DNA of 64,000 nt from AC-51 sp963749895 (GTDB taxonomy: Bacteria > Actinomycetota > UBA4738 > HRBIN12): assembly GCA_963749895.1 (NCBI GenBank), contig CAVVOG010000003.1, positions 930,001 to 994,000 of the forward strand, written 5' to 3'. The notes below the pieces were generated by a model. That model saw only the letters and a program-made list of their open reading frames with translations. It ran no database searches and was not told the origin of the DNA. Made by a program: the position numbers and the translations under genes. Every line of letters begins with the position of its first letter. The first letter of the stretch is position 1. Below are positions 49,664-56,781 of the stretch, piece by piece.

Positions 49664-49678
49664 GTCAACCAGGTTGAC
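49664..49678. promoter_or_regulatory. 15-bp palindrome between divergent element genes
   Basis: GTCAACC-A-GGTTGAC, a perfect inverted repeat with 7-bp arms, lies between the leftward gene (start 49583) and the rightward gene (start 49698). Position and symmetry suggest an operator for an element repressor. Confidence 0.4.
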
Positions 49679-49697
49679 GATACCCCACAATGCTGAC

Positions 49698-49913
49698 ATG
49701 AGCACGGCAGCCGAGGAGGTCAGGAGCAGAGAGGTCGAGATCCTGCTCCTCGTGCGCCAGCGTGTCGTGCGCGGGATGTCGACGCCACAGGAGGAGCAGG
49801 CCATCGACGATCTCGAACGGGCGCTCGCGTGGGCGAGGGCCGAGATGGTGTGGGCCGAGTCACAGCTTGCGGACCAAGAGCGTGACCGGAAGCGACAGGA
49901 GCTGCTCGGATGA
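49698..49913 (+). CDS. small helical hypothetical protein
   Basis: 71 residues, nearly all helical and charged (EVRSREVEILLLVRQRVVRG, then DLERALAWARAEMVWAES), likely a coiled coil. No recognised family. The start at 49698 leaves almost no leader after the palindrome, and the nearest ribosome-like sequence is weak. Confidence 0.45.
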   Translation: MSTAAEEVRSREVEILLLVRQRVVRGMSTPQEEQAIDDLERALAWARAEMVWAESQLADQERDRKRQELLG

Positions 49914-50031
49914 CTGCACGGACCACCCACCCCCCCGAGAGGCCCTTTGGGGTGCCGGGTGCAAGGGACGCCGGGACCGTCCGGGTGGGCGAGCCAGGCA
50001 ACGAGCACGGATCGACCGAAGGGTGAGGCAG

Positions 50032-50346
50032 GTGGACGTGAGCGCAGGTGAGAGGTTCAGGCAGGACTACGACGCCGCCTACGAACCCGAGCACCCCGGT
50101 GAGGGCGTGATCCTCGACCGGGTGTTGGCGCTACTCGATCAGATCGCGGCGATGGAGGACGCACTCGAGCGTGACGGCTATGTCGCGGCCGGTGGCAACG
50201 GCCAGCCGGTCGCAAGCCCCTTGCTGCCTGCGATCAGGGCCCACAGCGCGGAGGTGAGCCGCCTCGTCCGCCAGCTCAGGATGGAACCCGAATCGATCAC
50301 CTCGACCCGCGCGCGGCACGCCGCCGAGGTTCGGTGGGCGAAGTGA
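50032..50346 (+). CDS. hypothetical protein, weakly like phage packaging-associated small proteins
   Basis: 104 residues from GTG (alternative GTG 6 nt later). The second half, GGNGQPVASPLLPAIRAHSAEVSRLVRQLRM then RARHAAEVRW, resembles short phage genes often found next to terminases (pattern G..GQ..NPL..E.R). This is a remembered resemblance, not an alignment. Without a terminase large subunit nearby the function is uncertain. Confidence 0.45.
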   Translation: MDVSAGERFRQDYDAAYEPEHPGEGVILDRVLALLDQIAAMEDALERDGYVAAGGNGQPVASPLLPAIRAHSAEVSRLVRQLRMEPESITSTRARHAAEVRWAK

Positions 50347-50509
50347 GCCGTCGGAGAGTCGTCGAGCCACCCCCCGATGCGTCACGGGCACCATGCACCT
50401 GCCACCGACCGTCGAAGACGGGCGCGATCGGGTGTCGTCGGCATCGGGTCTTTGTTCCCGCGGCCCCGCCGGCCGGAGCGGCGACGGACTCGTCAACGAG
50501 GTCGAACTC

Positions 50510-50767
50510 ATGAGCACGTACGAGGTGGCATCCCGCGCAGCGAGGAGGGCGCTCTACGCCGAGACGCAGCCGGGCCCCGTGGTTCTCATCGCCGTGTCCC
50601 GTGAGGCACGCGACCTCGCAGACGGTGTGGCTCGTCAACACTGGTCCAAGATCGTCGACATGCTCGAGGCGGGCCGCACCTTCCGTGTGAAGTCCTACCC
50701 CGCGACGTTCGCCACCGGCGGCGAGGACGTCGAGCTGATCGCCGCCATCGAGGAGGTCTTCGAATGA
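50510..50767 (+). CDS. small hypothetical protein
   Basis: 85 residues, ATG with GAGG about 9 nt upstream; longer in-frame starts add a non-conserved tail. Alpha/beta pattern (GPVVLIAVSREARDLADGVA) without recognised motif. It overlaps the next gene by 4 nt, so the two are translated together; a role linked to the prohead-protease-like protein is possible. Confidence 0.5.
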   Translation: MSTYEVASRAARRALYAETQPGPVVLIAVSREARDLADGVARQHWSKIVDMLEAGRTFRVKSYPATFATGGEDVELIAAIEEVFE

Positions 50768-51585
50768 CAACCACCCGCACCAAGACCCTGTGGACCACCG
50801 CGAAGGCACCCGACTCGCGCGGGAGTTTCGAGGGCCTCATCTTCCATGACCCACCCGGGGGTGATTCCGACGGCGAGCGGATCCCGAACTTCACGAACGT
50901 GCCGACCGCGGTGCCGCTCGGGTACACGCACGTTTCCCACGATCCCGGCGCGATCATCGGTACCGCGCATGCGCGGTCGAGGGGCGACGGACACCTCCTC
51001 GTCAGCGGCAAGCTCAATCTGACCAACTCGATGGCGAGAGCGGTTCACGAGCGGATGCTCCTGCCGTCCAGCGACGCGATGAGCCTGCGCGAGCTGAGCG
51101 TCGGGTTCTCCTTCGACACGTCGAGGGCGTTCAAGGACACGCTCGGAGTCATGGTTCTGCCTGACGCTCGACTCGAGGAGATCTCGATCGTCTTCAAGGG
51201 CGCACAGCAGACGCTCGTGTCGAACGTGAAGTCGTCGAGCATCGACGCGGAACTCGTGGTGCTGAACGCGCGGCTCGACGGGCTCGCGATCACGAAGGCG
51301 GCTCCCGCCACGGACGTGGTCGACGAGTTCGTTCGCGCGGACAAGGAACTCCGACACAAGGAGCGCGAAGAGGCGGCGCGGCTCGCGGCGGTCGTCGCGT
51401 CGGTGTCGCTGCTGCCCGGGCAGCTGCTACCGAGCGAGGCAGAGCGCGACGAACGGGACCGGGAGGCGTTCGATCGGTTCGTCGCCGAGATCGCACGAAA
51501 GGACGCGGAGCGCGCACGGGAGGCGGCTGTCCGCGATGCTGTCGATGCCGCCCGCCGTGGCGGGGATGTGCTGGTGATCTCGTGA
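50764..51585 (+). CDS. HK97-type prohead protease-like protein
   Basis: 273 residues. The order of blocks matches HK97 prohead proteases: VPLGYTHVSHDPGAIIGTAHAR (candidate His56), HLLVSGKLNL, LSVGFSF with candidate nucleophile Ser112, then LEEISIVFKGAQQTLV. After about residue 160 a charged helical tail follows. In phages this enzyme processes the capsid scaffold. Here no capsid or portal gene accompanies it, which is odd. ATGA overlap with the gene before and GTGA with the one after. Confidence 0.62.
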   Translation: MTTTRTKTLWTTAKAPDSRGSFEGLIFHDPPGGDSDGERIPNFTNVPTAVPLGYTHVSHDPGAIIGTAHARSRGDGHLLVSGKLNLTNSMARAVHERMLLPSSDAMSLRELSVGFSFDTSRAFKDTLGVMVLPDARLEEISIVFKGAQQTLVSNVKSSSIDAELVVLNARLDGLAITKAAPATDVVDEFVRADKELRHKEREEAARLAAVVASVSLLPGQLLPSEAERDERDREAFDRFVAEIARKDAERAREAAVRDAVDAARRGGDVLVIS

Positions 51586-51698
51586 ACGAACTCGCCCAGC
51601 GGATCGCCGAGATCGAAGTCCGAGCCCGCCAGCCGGACGTCGCGGACGGGCGTCGGATCCAGGCGCTGAACGCCTGCGCCGATGCACGCGAGGGTTGA
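51582..51698 (+). CDS. very small protein, unknown
   Basis: 38 residues (MNELAQRIAEIEVRARQPDV... ADAREG), GTG overlapping the previous stop by 4 nt. Helical and charged. Supported only by tight overlap. Confidence 0.3.
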   Translation: MNELAQRIAEIEVRARQPDVADGRRIQALNACADAREG

Positions 51699-51790
51699 TC
51701 CGGTGCGAGCGGTCGATCGCACGAGCCTCGTGGGCGCTGGAGGTCGAGGTCGACCAGCTCCGAGGCGGCTGGGCGACCCAACAGGGCTGA
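51695..51790 (+). CDS. very small protein, unknown (possible second half of the previous gene)
   Basis: 31 residues from TTG overlapping the preceding stop by 4 nt (TTGA): IRCERSIARASWALEVEVDQ then LRGGWATQQG. It could be a separate coupled gene or, after a frameshift, the C-terminus of the 38-residue gene. Low support. Confidence 0.22.
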   Translation: MIRCERSIARASWALEVEVDQLRGGWATQQG

Positions 51791-51793
51791 GCG

Positions 51794-52213
51794 ATGCTGA
51801 CCGAGACCACGATGCGCGTGGCAAGCCACGAGGCCGCGCATGCCGCGCTGGCGCACCTGCTCGGGCTTCGGATCGGCTACATCTCGCGCGACCCCATGAA
51901 CGCGGGACAGACCCTCTCGATCTTCGACAAGGACGATCCGCGCACCGTGAAGCAGAAAGCGTTCGACCGAGCGGTGATCGCGCTCGGTGCCGTACTCGTC
52001 GATCCAACGGACCGCATCGAGGCGTGTGACGCCGACGTCGTGCGCGCCACGGAGTACTGCGCTCTGGCGGGGTGCTCCTTCGGTGAAGTCTCCGATCGGG
52101 CCCGTGAGGTGATCGCGACTGACGCCTTCCGCCGAATCCACCGCCTCTTCGAGGGCGAGCTGATCGCCCGTCCACATCTCGACGCATCGGAGGTCGAGGA
52201 GCTGCTGCGGTGA
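51794..52213 (+). CDS. minimal HEAAH zinc protease-like protein (peptidase M41 fold)
   Basis: 139 residues. SHEAAHAALAHLLG (His12, Glu13, His16) is the HExxH zinc site in the HEAxH form typical of FtsH peptidase domains. A later CDADVVRATEY offers the third ligand Asp, like ND-x-ERAT in FtsH. No AAA domain or membrane helix is present, so this is a stand-alone small M41-like domain. Substrate unknown; such genes occur in phages and integrated elements. Confidence 0.6.
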   Translation: MLTETTMRVASHEAAHAALAHLLGLRIGYISRDPMNAGQTLSIFDKDDPRTVKQKAFDRAVIALGAVLVDPTDRIEACDADVVRATEYCALAGCSFGEVSDRAREVIATDAFRRIHRLFEGELIARPHLDASEVEELLR

Positions 52214-52360
52214 GCGCCTTTGCCCCCGGCGACTGCTTCAGGGGCCTGGAGCGCCTCGTTACGAGGTCGCGTCGACCTAATCCACTGGCGGGGATGTCAG
52301 AGGGGGTCACTACTATTCGAGCACCCGGACTTTCGAAGCCGGGGAAGGGGACGGACGCGA

Positions 52361-52609
52361 ATGAACCAGTACCTCAAAGACCTCGTCGTGTTGAAGGACG
52401 CCGCTGCTCGCCTACATGCGGCGGACGGCGATCCGATGTGGGAGATCCCTGGCGAACTCGTTCTCGCGGTCACGCTGAACCGCACCGAGCACCTCGGCCA
52501 CGCCGGGTCGATCCTCACGCAGTCGCTGGGCACGACGGCTGCCCACCAGCACACGATCATGCTGTCGGAGCCCCAGTTGGAGCTTCCTCCGACGGACGCG
52601 ACCGAGTAA
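52361..52609 (+). CDS. hypothetical protein
   Basis: 82 residues, ATG with GGGGAAGGGG about 10 nt upstream. Contains VVLKDAAARLHAADGDPMW and a central AVTLNRTEHLGHAGSILT. No recognised family. Upstream 52214–52360 holds no convincing gene. Confidence 0.45.
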   Translation: MNQYLKDLVVLKDAAARLHAADGDPMWEIPGELVLAVTLNRTEHLGHAGSILTQSLGTTAAHQHTIMLSEPQLELPPTDATE

Positions 52610-52671
52610 GGGTCTACTCAATCCGGCGGGCGAGCCACTCGCAGTCCACTCAGGGACGGTAGCGCCTGCTG

Positions 52672-53136
52672 GTGACGCGAGTCGGTTCCCCTTCTGCAAA
52701 CCGTGAGTCTCCCGGTATAGCCTCAGCCAGTCTGCCTGGTGAGAGGGGACCCAATGGTCGGCTTGAAAGCTACAAGGAGCGTGGGCGGTCGGAGCTGGCG
52801 GAGGGCGAGCAGCTTGTCACGGGGGCGGAGGTACGCGCTAGCAGCACCGGTTTCGAACGGGCGCGGTCCGACACGATGGTGAATCTGGCCCTATCCTCGG
52901 ACATGCTGTTGGTCGTGCCCAGGAGCAAGCGACTCGGTGTCGAATCGATGCCGCTGGGTTCGTTGGTGTCGGGGGACTCCGTCAAGAGGGGGCGGGACGG
53001 GTTCCTCCGCCCCGACTATCGTCGTCACGTCCCCGTCGGAGCGGCGCGGCACGCGCGTCACCTTCCCCTGGCGACAGTCCGCGGTTGCCGATCAGATTGC
53101 GAAGGTGCTTGGCTCACAACAACCGCGCAGCGGTGA
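52672..53136 (+). CDS. doubtful coding region, possibly frameshifted
   Basis: The 573-bp stretch 52610–53182 has no clear gene. One frame is open from GTG 52672; from about 52767 it reads plausibly (LESYKERGRSELAEGEQLVT, then MVNLALSSDMLLVVPRSKRLG). The only good start, ATG 52754 with GAGAGGGG upstream, is in another frame and stops after 42 codons. A short frameshifted gene would explain both. Nothing else recognised here. Confidence 0.22.
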   Translation: MTRVGSPSANRESPGIASASLPGERGPNGRLESYKERGRSELAEGEQLVTGAEVRASSTGFERARSDTMVNLALSSDMLLVVPRSKRLGVESMPLGSLVSGDSVKRGRDGFLRPDYRRHVPVGAARHARHLPLATVRGCRSDCEGAWLTTTAQR

Positions 53137-53182
53137 GTGGTAGTCGGACTGGATGGAACGACCGATTGGAGGGAATGGTGGC

Positions 53183-54511
53183 GTGGGGCGGCGGGCGGTC
53201 GATCCCGGCGCGCTGATCCGCAGCGGGAGCTACGCGAAGCTCTTGGTCGCGGCCGCACTCCTCGGCGTCGTCGTGTCGTTGGCGTGCTGGGGCTTCCTGG
53301 AGCTCATCCACGCGATCCAGGGATGGGCGTACACGGATCTGCCGAGCGTCCTCGGCTTCGACACCGTCCCGTCATGGTGGCCGGCGCCCGTCCTCGGGGT
53401 CGCGGGCGTGCTCATCGCCTTCGCGGTCGCTCGTCTGCCTGGAGGCGGTGGTCACGAGCCGTCGCAGGGCCTCAAGACCGGACCGCCGACGACCCCGATC
53501 GAGCTTCCCGGGGTCCTGCTCGCAGCGTTCGCCTCGATCGCCCTCGGCATGGTCCTCGGTCCGGAGGGACCGCTGATCGCGCTCGGAACCGGTCTGGCGC
53601 TCGTCATGGTCGGCCTCTCGAAGAAGGACGTTCCGGATCAGGCCACGCTCATCTTGGTGGCGGCAGCCAGCTTCGCGGCCCTGGCCTCGATCTTCGGCTC
53701 CCCGATCGTCGGAGCGATCATCATCATCGAAGCGGCCGGGCTCGGGGGGCCGACGTTGCCCCTGGTGCTCCTTCCGGGTCTGCTAGCCGCCGGCATCGGG
53801 TCGCTGGTCTTCATCGGGGTAGGGTCGCTCACCGGACTGAGCACGAGCGCCTACGCGATCAGCCCGCTGTCCCTGTCGCCGTACGCCCACCCGAACGCCG
53901 GCGATCTCCTGTGGACCGTCGCGCTCGCGGCGCTCGCGGCGGTCGTCACGTTCGCGATCATGGAGGTCGGCAGACGGACCGAGCGATTCGTGTCGGGTCG
54001 GCGGTTCCCGCTCACGGTCCTCGCCGCGTTCATGGTGGCGGTGATCGCGATCGTCTTCGCGGAGATCAGCGGTCTCGCCGCCGATGCCGTCCTGTTCTCC
54101 GGGCAGGAGGCGATGGATCCGATCGTGGACCAGGCGTCGGCGCTCTCGCTGGGGACGCTCGCCCTGCTCCTCGTGAGCAAGGGTGCAGCCTGGGCTATCT
54201 CGCTCGGGAGCGCCCGCGGCGGCCCCACCTTCCCGGCAATCTTCCTCGGCATCGTGGGGGGCATACTCGCATCGCATCTCCCTGGCTTCGCCGAGACGCC
54301 CGCGATCGGGGTGCTGGTCGGAGCGACCGTCGTGTCCGTGCTCAGGCTGCCGCTCTCGTCGATCGTGATCGCGCTGCTCGTGACGCAGGCCGGCGCCGGC
54401 GTCGCCCCGCTCGTCATCGTCGGTGTGGTCGTGGCGTATATCGTGATCCGGTTGCTCGACGCGAGGCGTGATCCGCCCGCGCAGCCGGCGAGGGAAGGGG
54501 GGCTCGGTTGA
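53183..54511 (+). CDS. ClC family chloride channel/antiporter
   Basis: Polytopic anion transporter of about 442 residues and 10–12 hydrophobic segments. The three ClC filter regions are visible but divergent: GGGGHEPSQG (canonical GSGIP), LGPEGPLIALGTG with the gating Glu (canonical GREGP, Arg replaced by Pro), and SARGGPTFPAIFLG (canonical GGxFxP). The GTG at 53183 is preferred because GGAGGG lies 9 nt upstream; ATG at 53153 is in frame but lacks a site. It overlaps sulP by 4 nt and lies inside the integrated element. Confidence 0.87.
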   Translation: MGRRAVDPGALIRSGSYAKLLVAAALLGVVVSLACWGFLELIHAIQGWAYTDLPSVLGFDTVPSWWPAPVLGVAGVLIAFAVARLPGGGGHEPSQGLKTGPPTTPIELPGVLLAAFASIALGMVLGPEGPLIALGTGLALVMVGLSKKDVPDQATLILVAAASFAALASIFGSPIVGAIIIIEAAGLGGPTLPLVLLPGLLAAGIGSLVFIGVGSLTGLSTSAYAISPLSLSPYAHPNAGDLLWTVALAALAAVVTFAIMEVGRRTERFVSGRRFPLTVLAAFMVAVIAIVFAEISGLAADAVLFSGQEAMDPIVDQASALSLGTLALLLVSKGAAWAISLGSARGGPTFPAIFLGIVGGILASHLPGFAETPAIGVLVGATVVSVLRLPLSSIVIALLVTQAGAGVAPLVIVGVVVAYIVIRLLDARRDPPAQPAREGGLG

Positions 54512-56250
54512 GCTCGGAAACGGTTCGTTCCAGGTCCCGACTGCCGGTGCTCCAGGGGGTGCTGCCCATCGAGCGTTCCCGGGTGCCGGCCGACATCGTC
54601 GCCGGGATCACCCTGGCGGCCCTCGGCATCCCCGAGGTGATGGGGTACACGAAGATCGCGGGGATGCCCGTGGTCACGGGTCTGTACACGATCTTGATCC
54701 CGATCGCCGTGTTCGCCCTGCTCGGTTCGTCTCGGCATCTCGTGGTGGGCGCCGACTCGGCGACGGCGGCGATCATGGCGGCTGGCCTGGCCGGCATGGC
54801 GCCGATCGCATCTGCGCACTACGTCGCGCTCGCCGGGATCGTCGCGATCCTCACGGGCGGCGTCCTGATCGTGGCGAGGCTGATCCGCCTCGGCTTCCTC
54901 GCGGACTTCCTGTCGCGGAGCGTGCTGATCGGGTTCCTGACCGGCGTCGGCATCCAGGTCGCGATGGGCCAGGTGGCGGGCATGTTCGGTGTGCCGGGCG
55001 GCAGTGACGGTGGCGCGATCCGGAAGTTCCTCGAGACCCTCTCGCAGATCCCCGGGCAGATCAGCTGGACGACGACGGCCGTCTCGGCGGGCGTGCTCGG
55101 CGTGATCCTCGGTCTCAAGCTCGTGTCCAAGAAGATCCCCGGTGCGCTCATCGCCGTGATCGGGGCGATCGCGGTCAGCGAGATCTGGAACCTGTCCTCG
55201 CACGGGGTGGCGACGCTGGGGAAGGTCCCGGGTGGACTCCCTGACTTCGGGATCCCGTCGCCGGGGTGGGGGCAGTGGACGACGTTGCTCGGGACGGCGG
55301 CGTCGATCTTCCTCGTCGTGCTCGCGCAGAGCGCGGCGACCTCTCGTGCGTACGCCGCGAAGTACCGGGAGGGGTTCGACGAGAACGTCGACCTCGTGGG
55401 TCTGGCGATGGCGAACGGGGCGGCCGGTGTCTCGGGAACGTTCGTCGTGAACGGCAGCCCCACGAAGACGCAGATGGTCGACGGTGCGGGCGGTCGGAGC
55501 CAGCTCTCGCAGCTCGCCACGGCGGCGATCGTGCTGCTCGTGCTGCTGTTCTTGACCAAGCCGCTCCAGTACATGCCCGACGCCGTGCTCGCGTCGATCG
55601 TGTTCCTGATCGGGGTCGAACTGGTGGACGTCCTCGGGATGCGGATGATCGCGCGCTGGCGCTCCGACGAGTTCGTGGTCGCGGCGATCACGGCAGCGGT
55701 CGTCGTGGTCGTCGGCGTCGAGCAGGGCATCCTCCTGGCGATCGTGCTCTCGCTGCTCGACCACATCCGTCGCAGCTACCACCCCAAGGACACCGTGCTC
55801 GTCCGCGACGACGATGGTCGGTGGCGAGCTCTTCCCCTCCCGTCCGGCGAGCCATCGGTCCCCGGCCCCTCGGAGGCCGCACCCGGTCTCGTGATCTACC
55901 GGTTCGGCGCGAGCCTCTACTACGCCAACGCGAACCGGCTCACGCAGGAGATCCGCGGCGTCGTGGGGTCGCCCCAGGGACCACCGCGATGGCTCTGCAT
56001 CGAGGCCGCGGCGGTCGCCGACGTCGACTTCTCCGGTGGCCAGACCCTGCTGGACCTCATCGACGAGCTCCGCGGCGGCGGCACCCGTGTCGTGTTCGCG
56101 GAGGTCGACGATGGGGTCAAGGCCGAGCTCGATCGATACGGAGTCTCCGCCGCGATCGGCGCCGACGGGTTCTTCCCCACGGCGAGCGACGTCGTGGAGG
56201 CGTACCTGGCCCTTCCGGCCCAGGCTCCGCCGGGAGACCCCTCGGGCTAG
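54508..56250 (+). CDS. SulP family anion permease with C-terminal STAS domain
   Basis: 580 residues, TTG start overlapping the ClC stop (TTGA). The SulP core begins PADIVAGITLAALGIPEVMGYTKIAGMPVVTGLYT and includes GSSRHLVVGADSATAA and NGAAGVSGTFVVNGSPTKT. The C-terminal STAS domain (about 460–565) has DVDFSGGQTLLDLIDEL, the usual conserved site. Possible substrates are sulfate, bicarbonate or dicarboxylates; sequence does not decide. It is the last gene before attR. Confidence 0.9.
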   Translation: MSSETVRSRSRLPVLQGVLPIERSRVPADIVAGITLAALGIPEVMGYTKIAGMPVVTGLYTILIPIAVFALLGSSRHLVVGADSATAAIMAAGLAGMAPIASAHYVALAGIVAILTGGVLIVARLIRLGFLADFLSRSVLIGFLTGVGIQVAMGQVAGMFGVPGGSDGGAIRKFLETLSQIPGQISWTTTAVSAGVLGVILGLKLVSKKIPGALIAVIGAIAVSEIWNLSSHGVATLGKVPGGLPDFGIPSPGWGQWTTLLGTAASIFLVVLAQSAATSRAYAAKYREGFDENVDLVGLAMANGAAGVSGTFVVNGSPTKTQMVDGAGGRSQLSQLATAAIVLLVLLFLTKPLQYMPDAVLASIVFLIGVELVDVLGMRMIARWRSDEFVVAAITAAVVVVVGVEQGILLAIVLSLLDHIRRSYHPKDTVLVRDDDGRWRALPLPSGEPSVPGPSEAAPGLVIYRFGASLYYANANRLTQEIRGVVGSPQGPPRWLCIEAAAVADVDFSGGQTLLDLIDELRGGGTRVVFAEVDDGVKAELDRYGVSAAIGADGFFPTASDVVEAYLALPAQAPPGDPSG

Positions 56251-56288
56251 CCTGCGTCAGCCCACCCGGCGCAGGAACGCGAGCGTTC
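56251..56288 (+). terminator. possible terminator hairpins after the SulP gene
   Basis: CCTGCG (56251–56256) pairs with CGCAGG (56270–56275), and GAACGC-GA-GCGTTC (56275–56288) forms a second stem. No T-run follows, so intrinsic termination is uncertain. The remainder to attR (56289–56465) holds only the arm-like repeat. Confidence 0.3.
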
Positions 56289-56387
56289 GCTCCATCAGCA
56301 GTGCGGCAGGGCAGTTCGGACGTCGCCGAGATCAACGCGCGCTCTAGTCGGGGTCCGGAACCGCTTGGTCGGGGACGAGTCTCACGG

Positions 56388-56398
56388 AGAGCGCATAA
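56388..56398 (+). repeat. arm-like repeat near attR
   Basis: AGAGCGCATAA, then a pyrimidine and CCGG, as in the second left-end copy at 45972 (16 of 17 positions). It lies about 70 bp inside the right end, in the same orientation. Candidate integrase arm site. Confidence 0.45.
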
Positions 56399-56465
56399 TC
56401 CGGGCCGAATCGCTCCGCCCTGACGTGCGTTTCAGCAGGTCAGCACACCGTTCAGCGCGGGATAG

Positions 56466-56502
56466 GTGTCAAGGAAGCGCTCTCCCCCTGAGCTAAGCGC
56501 CC
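56466..56502. repeat. attR core, 37-bp direct repeat copy 2
   Basis: Exact copy of the 5' half of tRNA-Val(GAC). No T arm or 3' acceptor strand follows on its left, so it is a remnant, not a functional tRNA. It marks the original position of the tRNA beside tRNA-Cys and tRNA-Gly. Confidence 0.9.
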
Positions 56503-56509
56503 TCAGGGC

Positions 56510-56532
56510 ACGCCGCCACATGGTAGCGGCGT
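56510..56532 (-). terminator. hairpin downstream of tRNA-Cys
   Basis: ACGCCGC (56510–56516) pairs with GCGGCGT (56526–56532) with a 9-nt loop, 6 bp past the tRNA-Cys 3' end on the minus strand. No U-run; perhaps a processing or weak termination signal. Confidence 0.35.
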
Positions 56533-56537
56533 CTGCG

Positions 56538-56608
56538 AGGCGGGGACCGGAATTGAACCGGTGTACGCGGCTTTGCAGGCCGCTGCCTAACCACTCGGCC
56601 ACCCCGCC
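56538..56608 (-). tRNA. tRNA-Cys (anticodon GCA)
   Basis: 71-nt cloverleaf: acceptor GGCGGGG/CCCCGCC, anticodon stem GCGGC/GCCGC around CTGCAAA, T loop TTCAATT, discriminator T (U73, as is usual for Cys). Confidence 0.95.
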
Positions 56609-56642
56609 GGGGGTACCCGCATCAGCCTACCGGCTGACGCAC

Positions 56643-56667
56643 GAACGGCCGCCCGAGGCGGCCGTTC
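56643..56667 (-). terminator. strong hairpin between tRNA-Gly and tRNA-Cys
   Basis: An 11-bp perfect stem (GAACGGCCGCC with GGCGGCCGTTC) and 3-nt loop starts 4 bp past the 3' end of tRNA-Gly. Likely terminator or processing stem for the tRNA-Gly transcript; no U-run is seen. Confidence 0.45.
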
Positions 56668-56670
56668 CAG

Positions 56671-56743
<73 letters not shown>

Positions 56744-56781
56744 GCGGTGCTTCACCATCCTAGGCGGCCCTCACGCGAGCT

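Larger units (their letters stand above)
45873..56502. mobile_element. integrated tRNA-Val element (satellite- or phage-derived), about 10.6 kb
   Basis: Bounded by a perfect 37-bp direct repeat (tRNA-Val 5' half). A tyrosine integrase lies 94 bp inside the left end. Contents in order: integrase, small gene, primase-like gene, unknown genes, an HK97-type prohead-protease-like gene, an M41-like HEAAH protein, more small genes, and ClC plus SulP transporters. No terminase large subunit, portal, major capsid or tail gene is present, and no conjugation gene, so it looks like a satellite or a strongly reduced prophage. Genes are almost all rightward. Confidence 0.85.

Noticed and set aside
56466..56502. 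A second functional tRNA-Val gene
   Set aside because: Only the 5' half is present; the anticodon 3' stem, T arm and acceptor 3' strand are missing.
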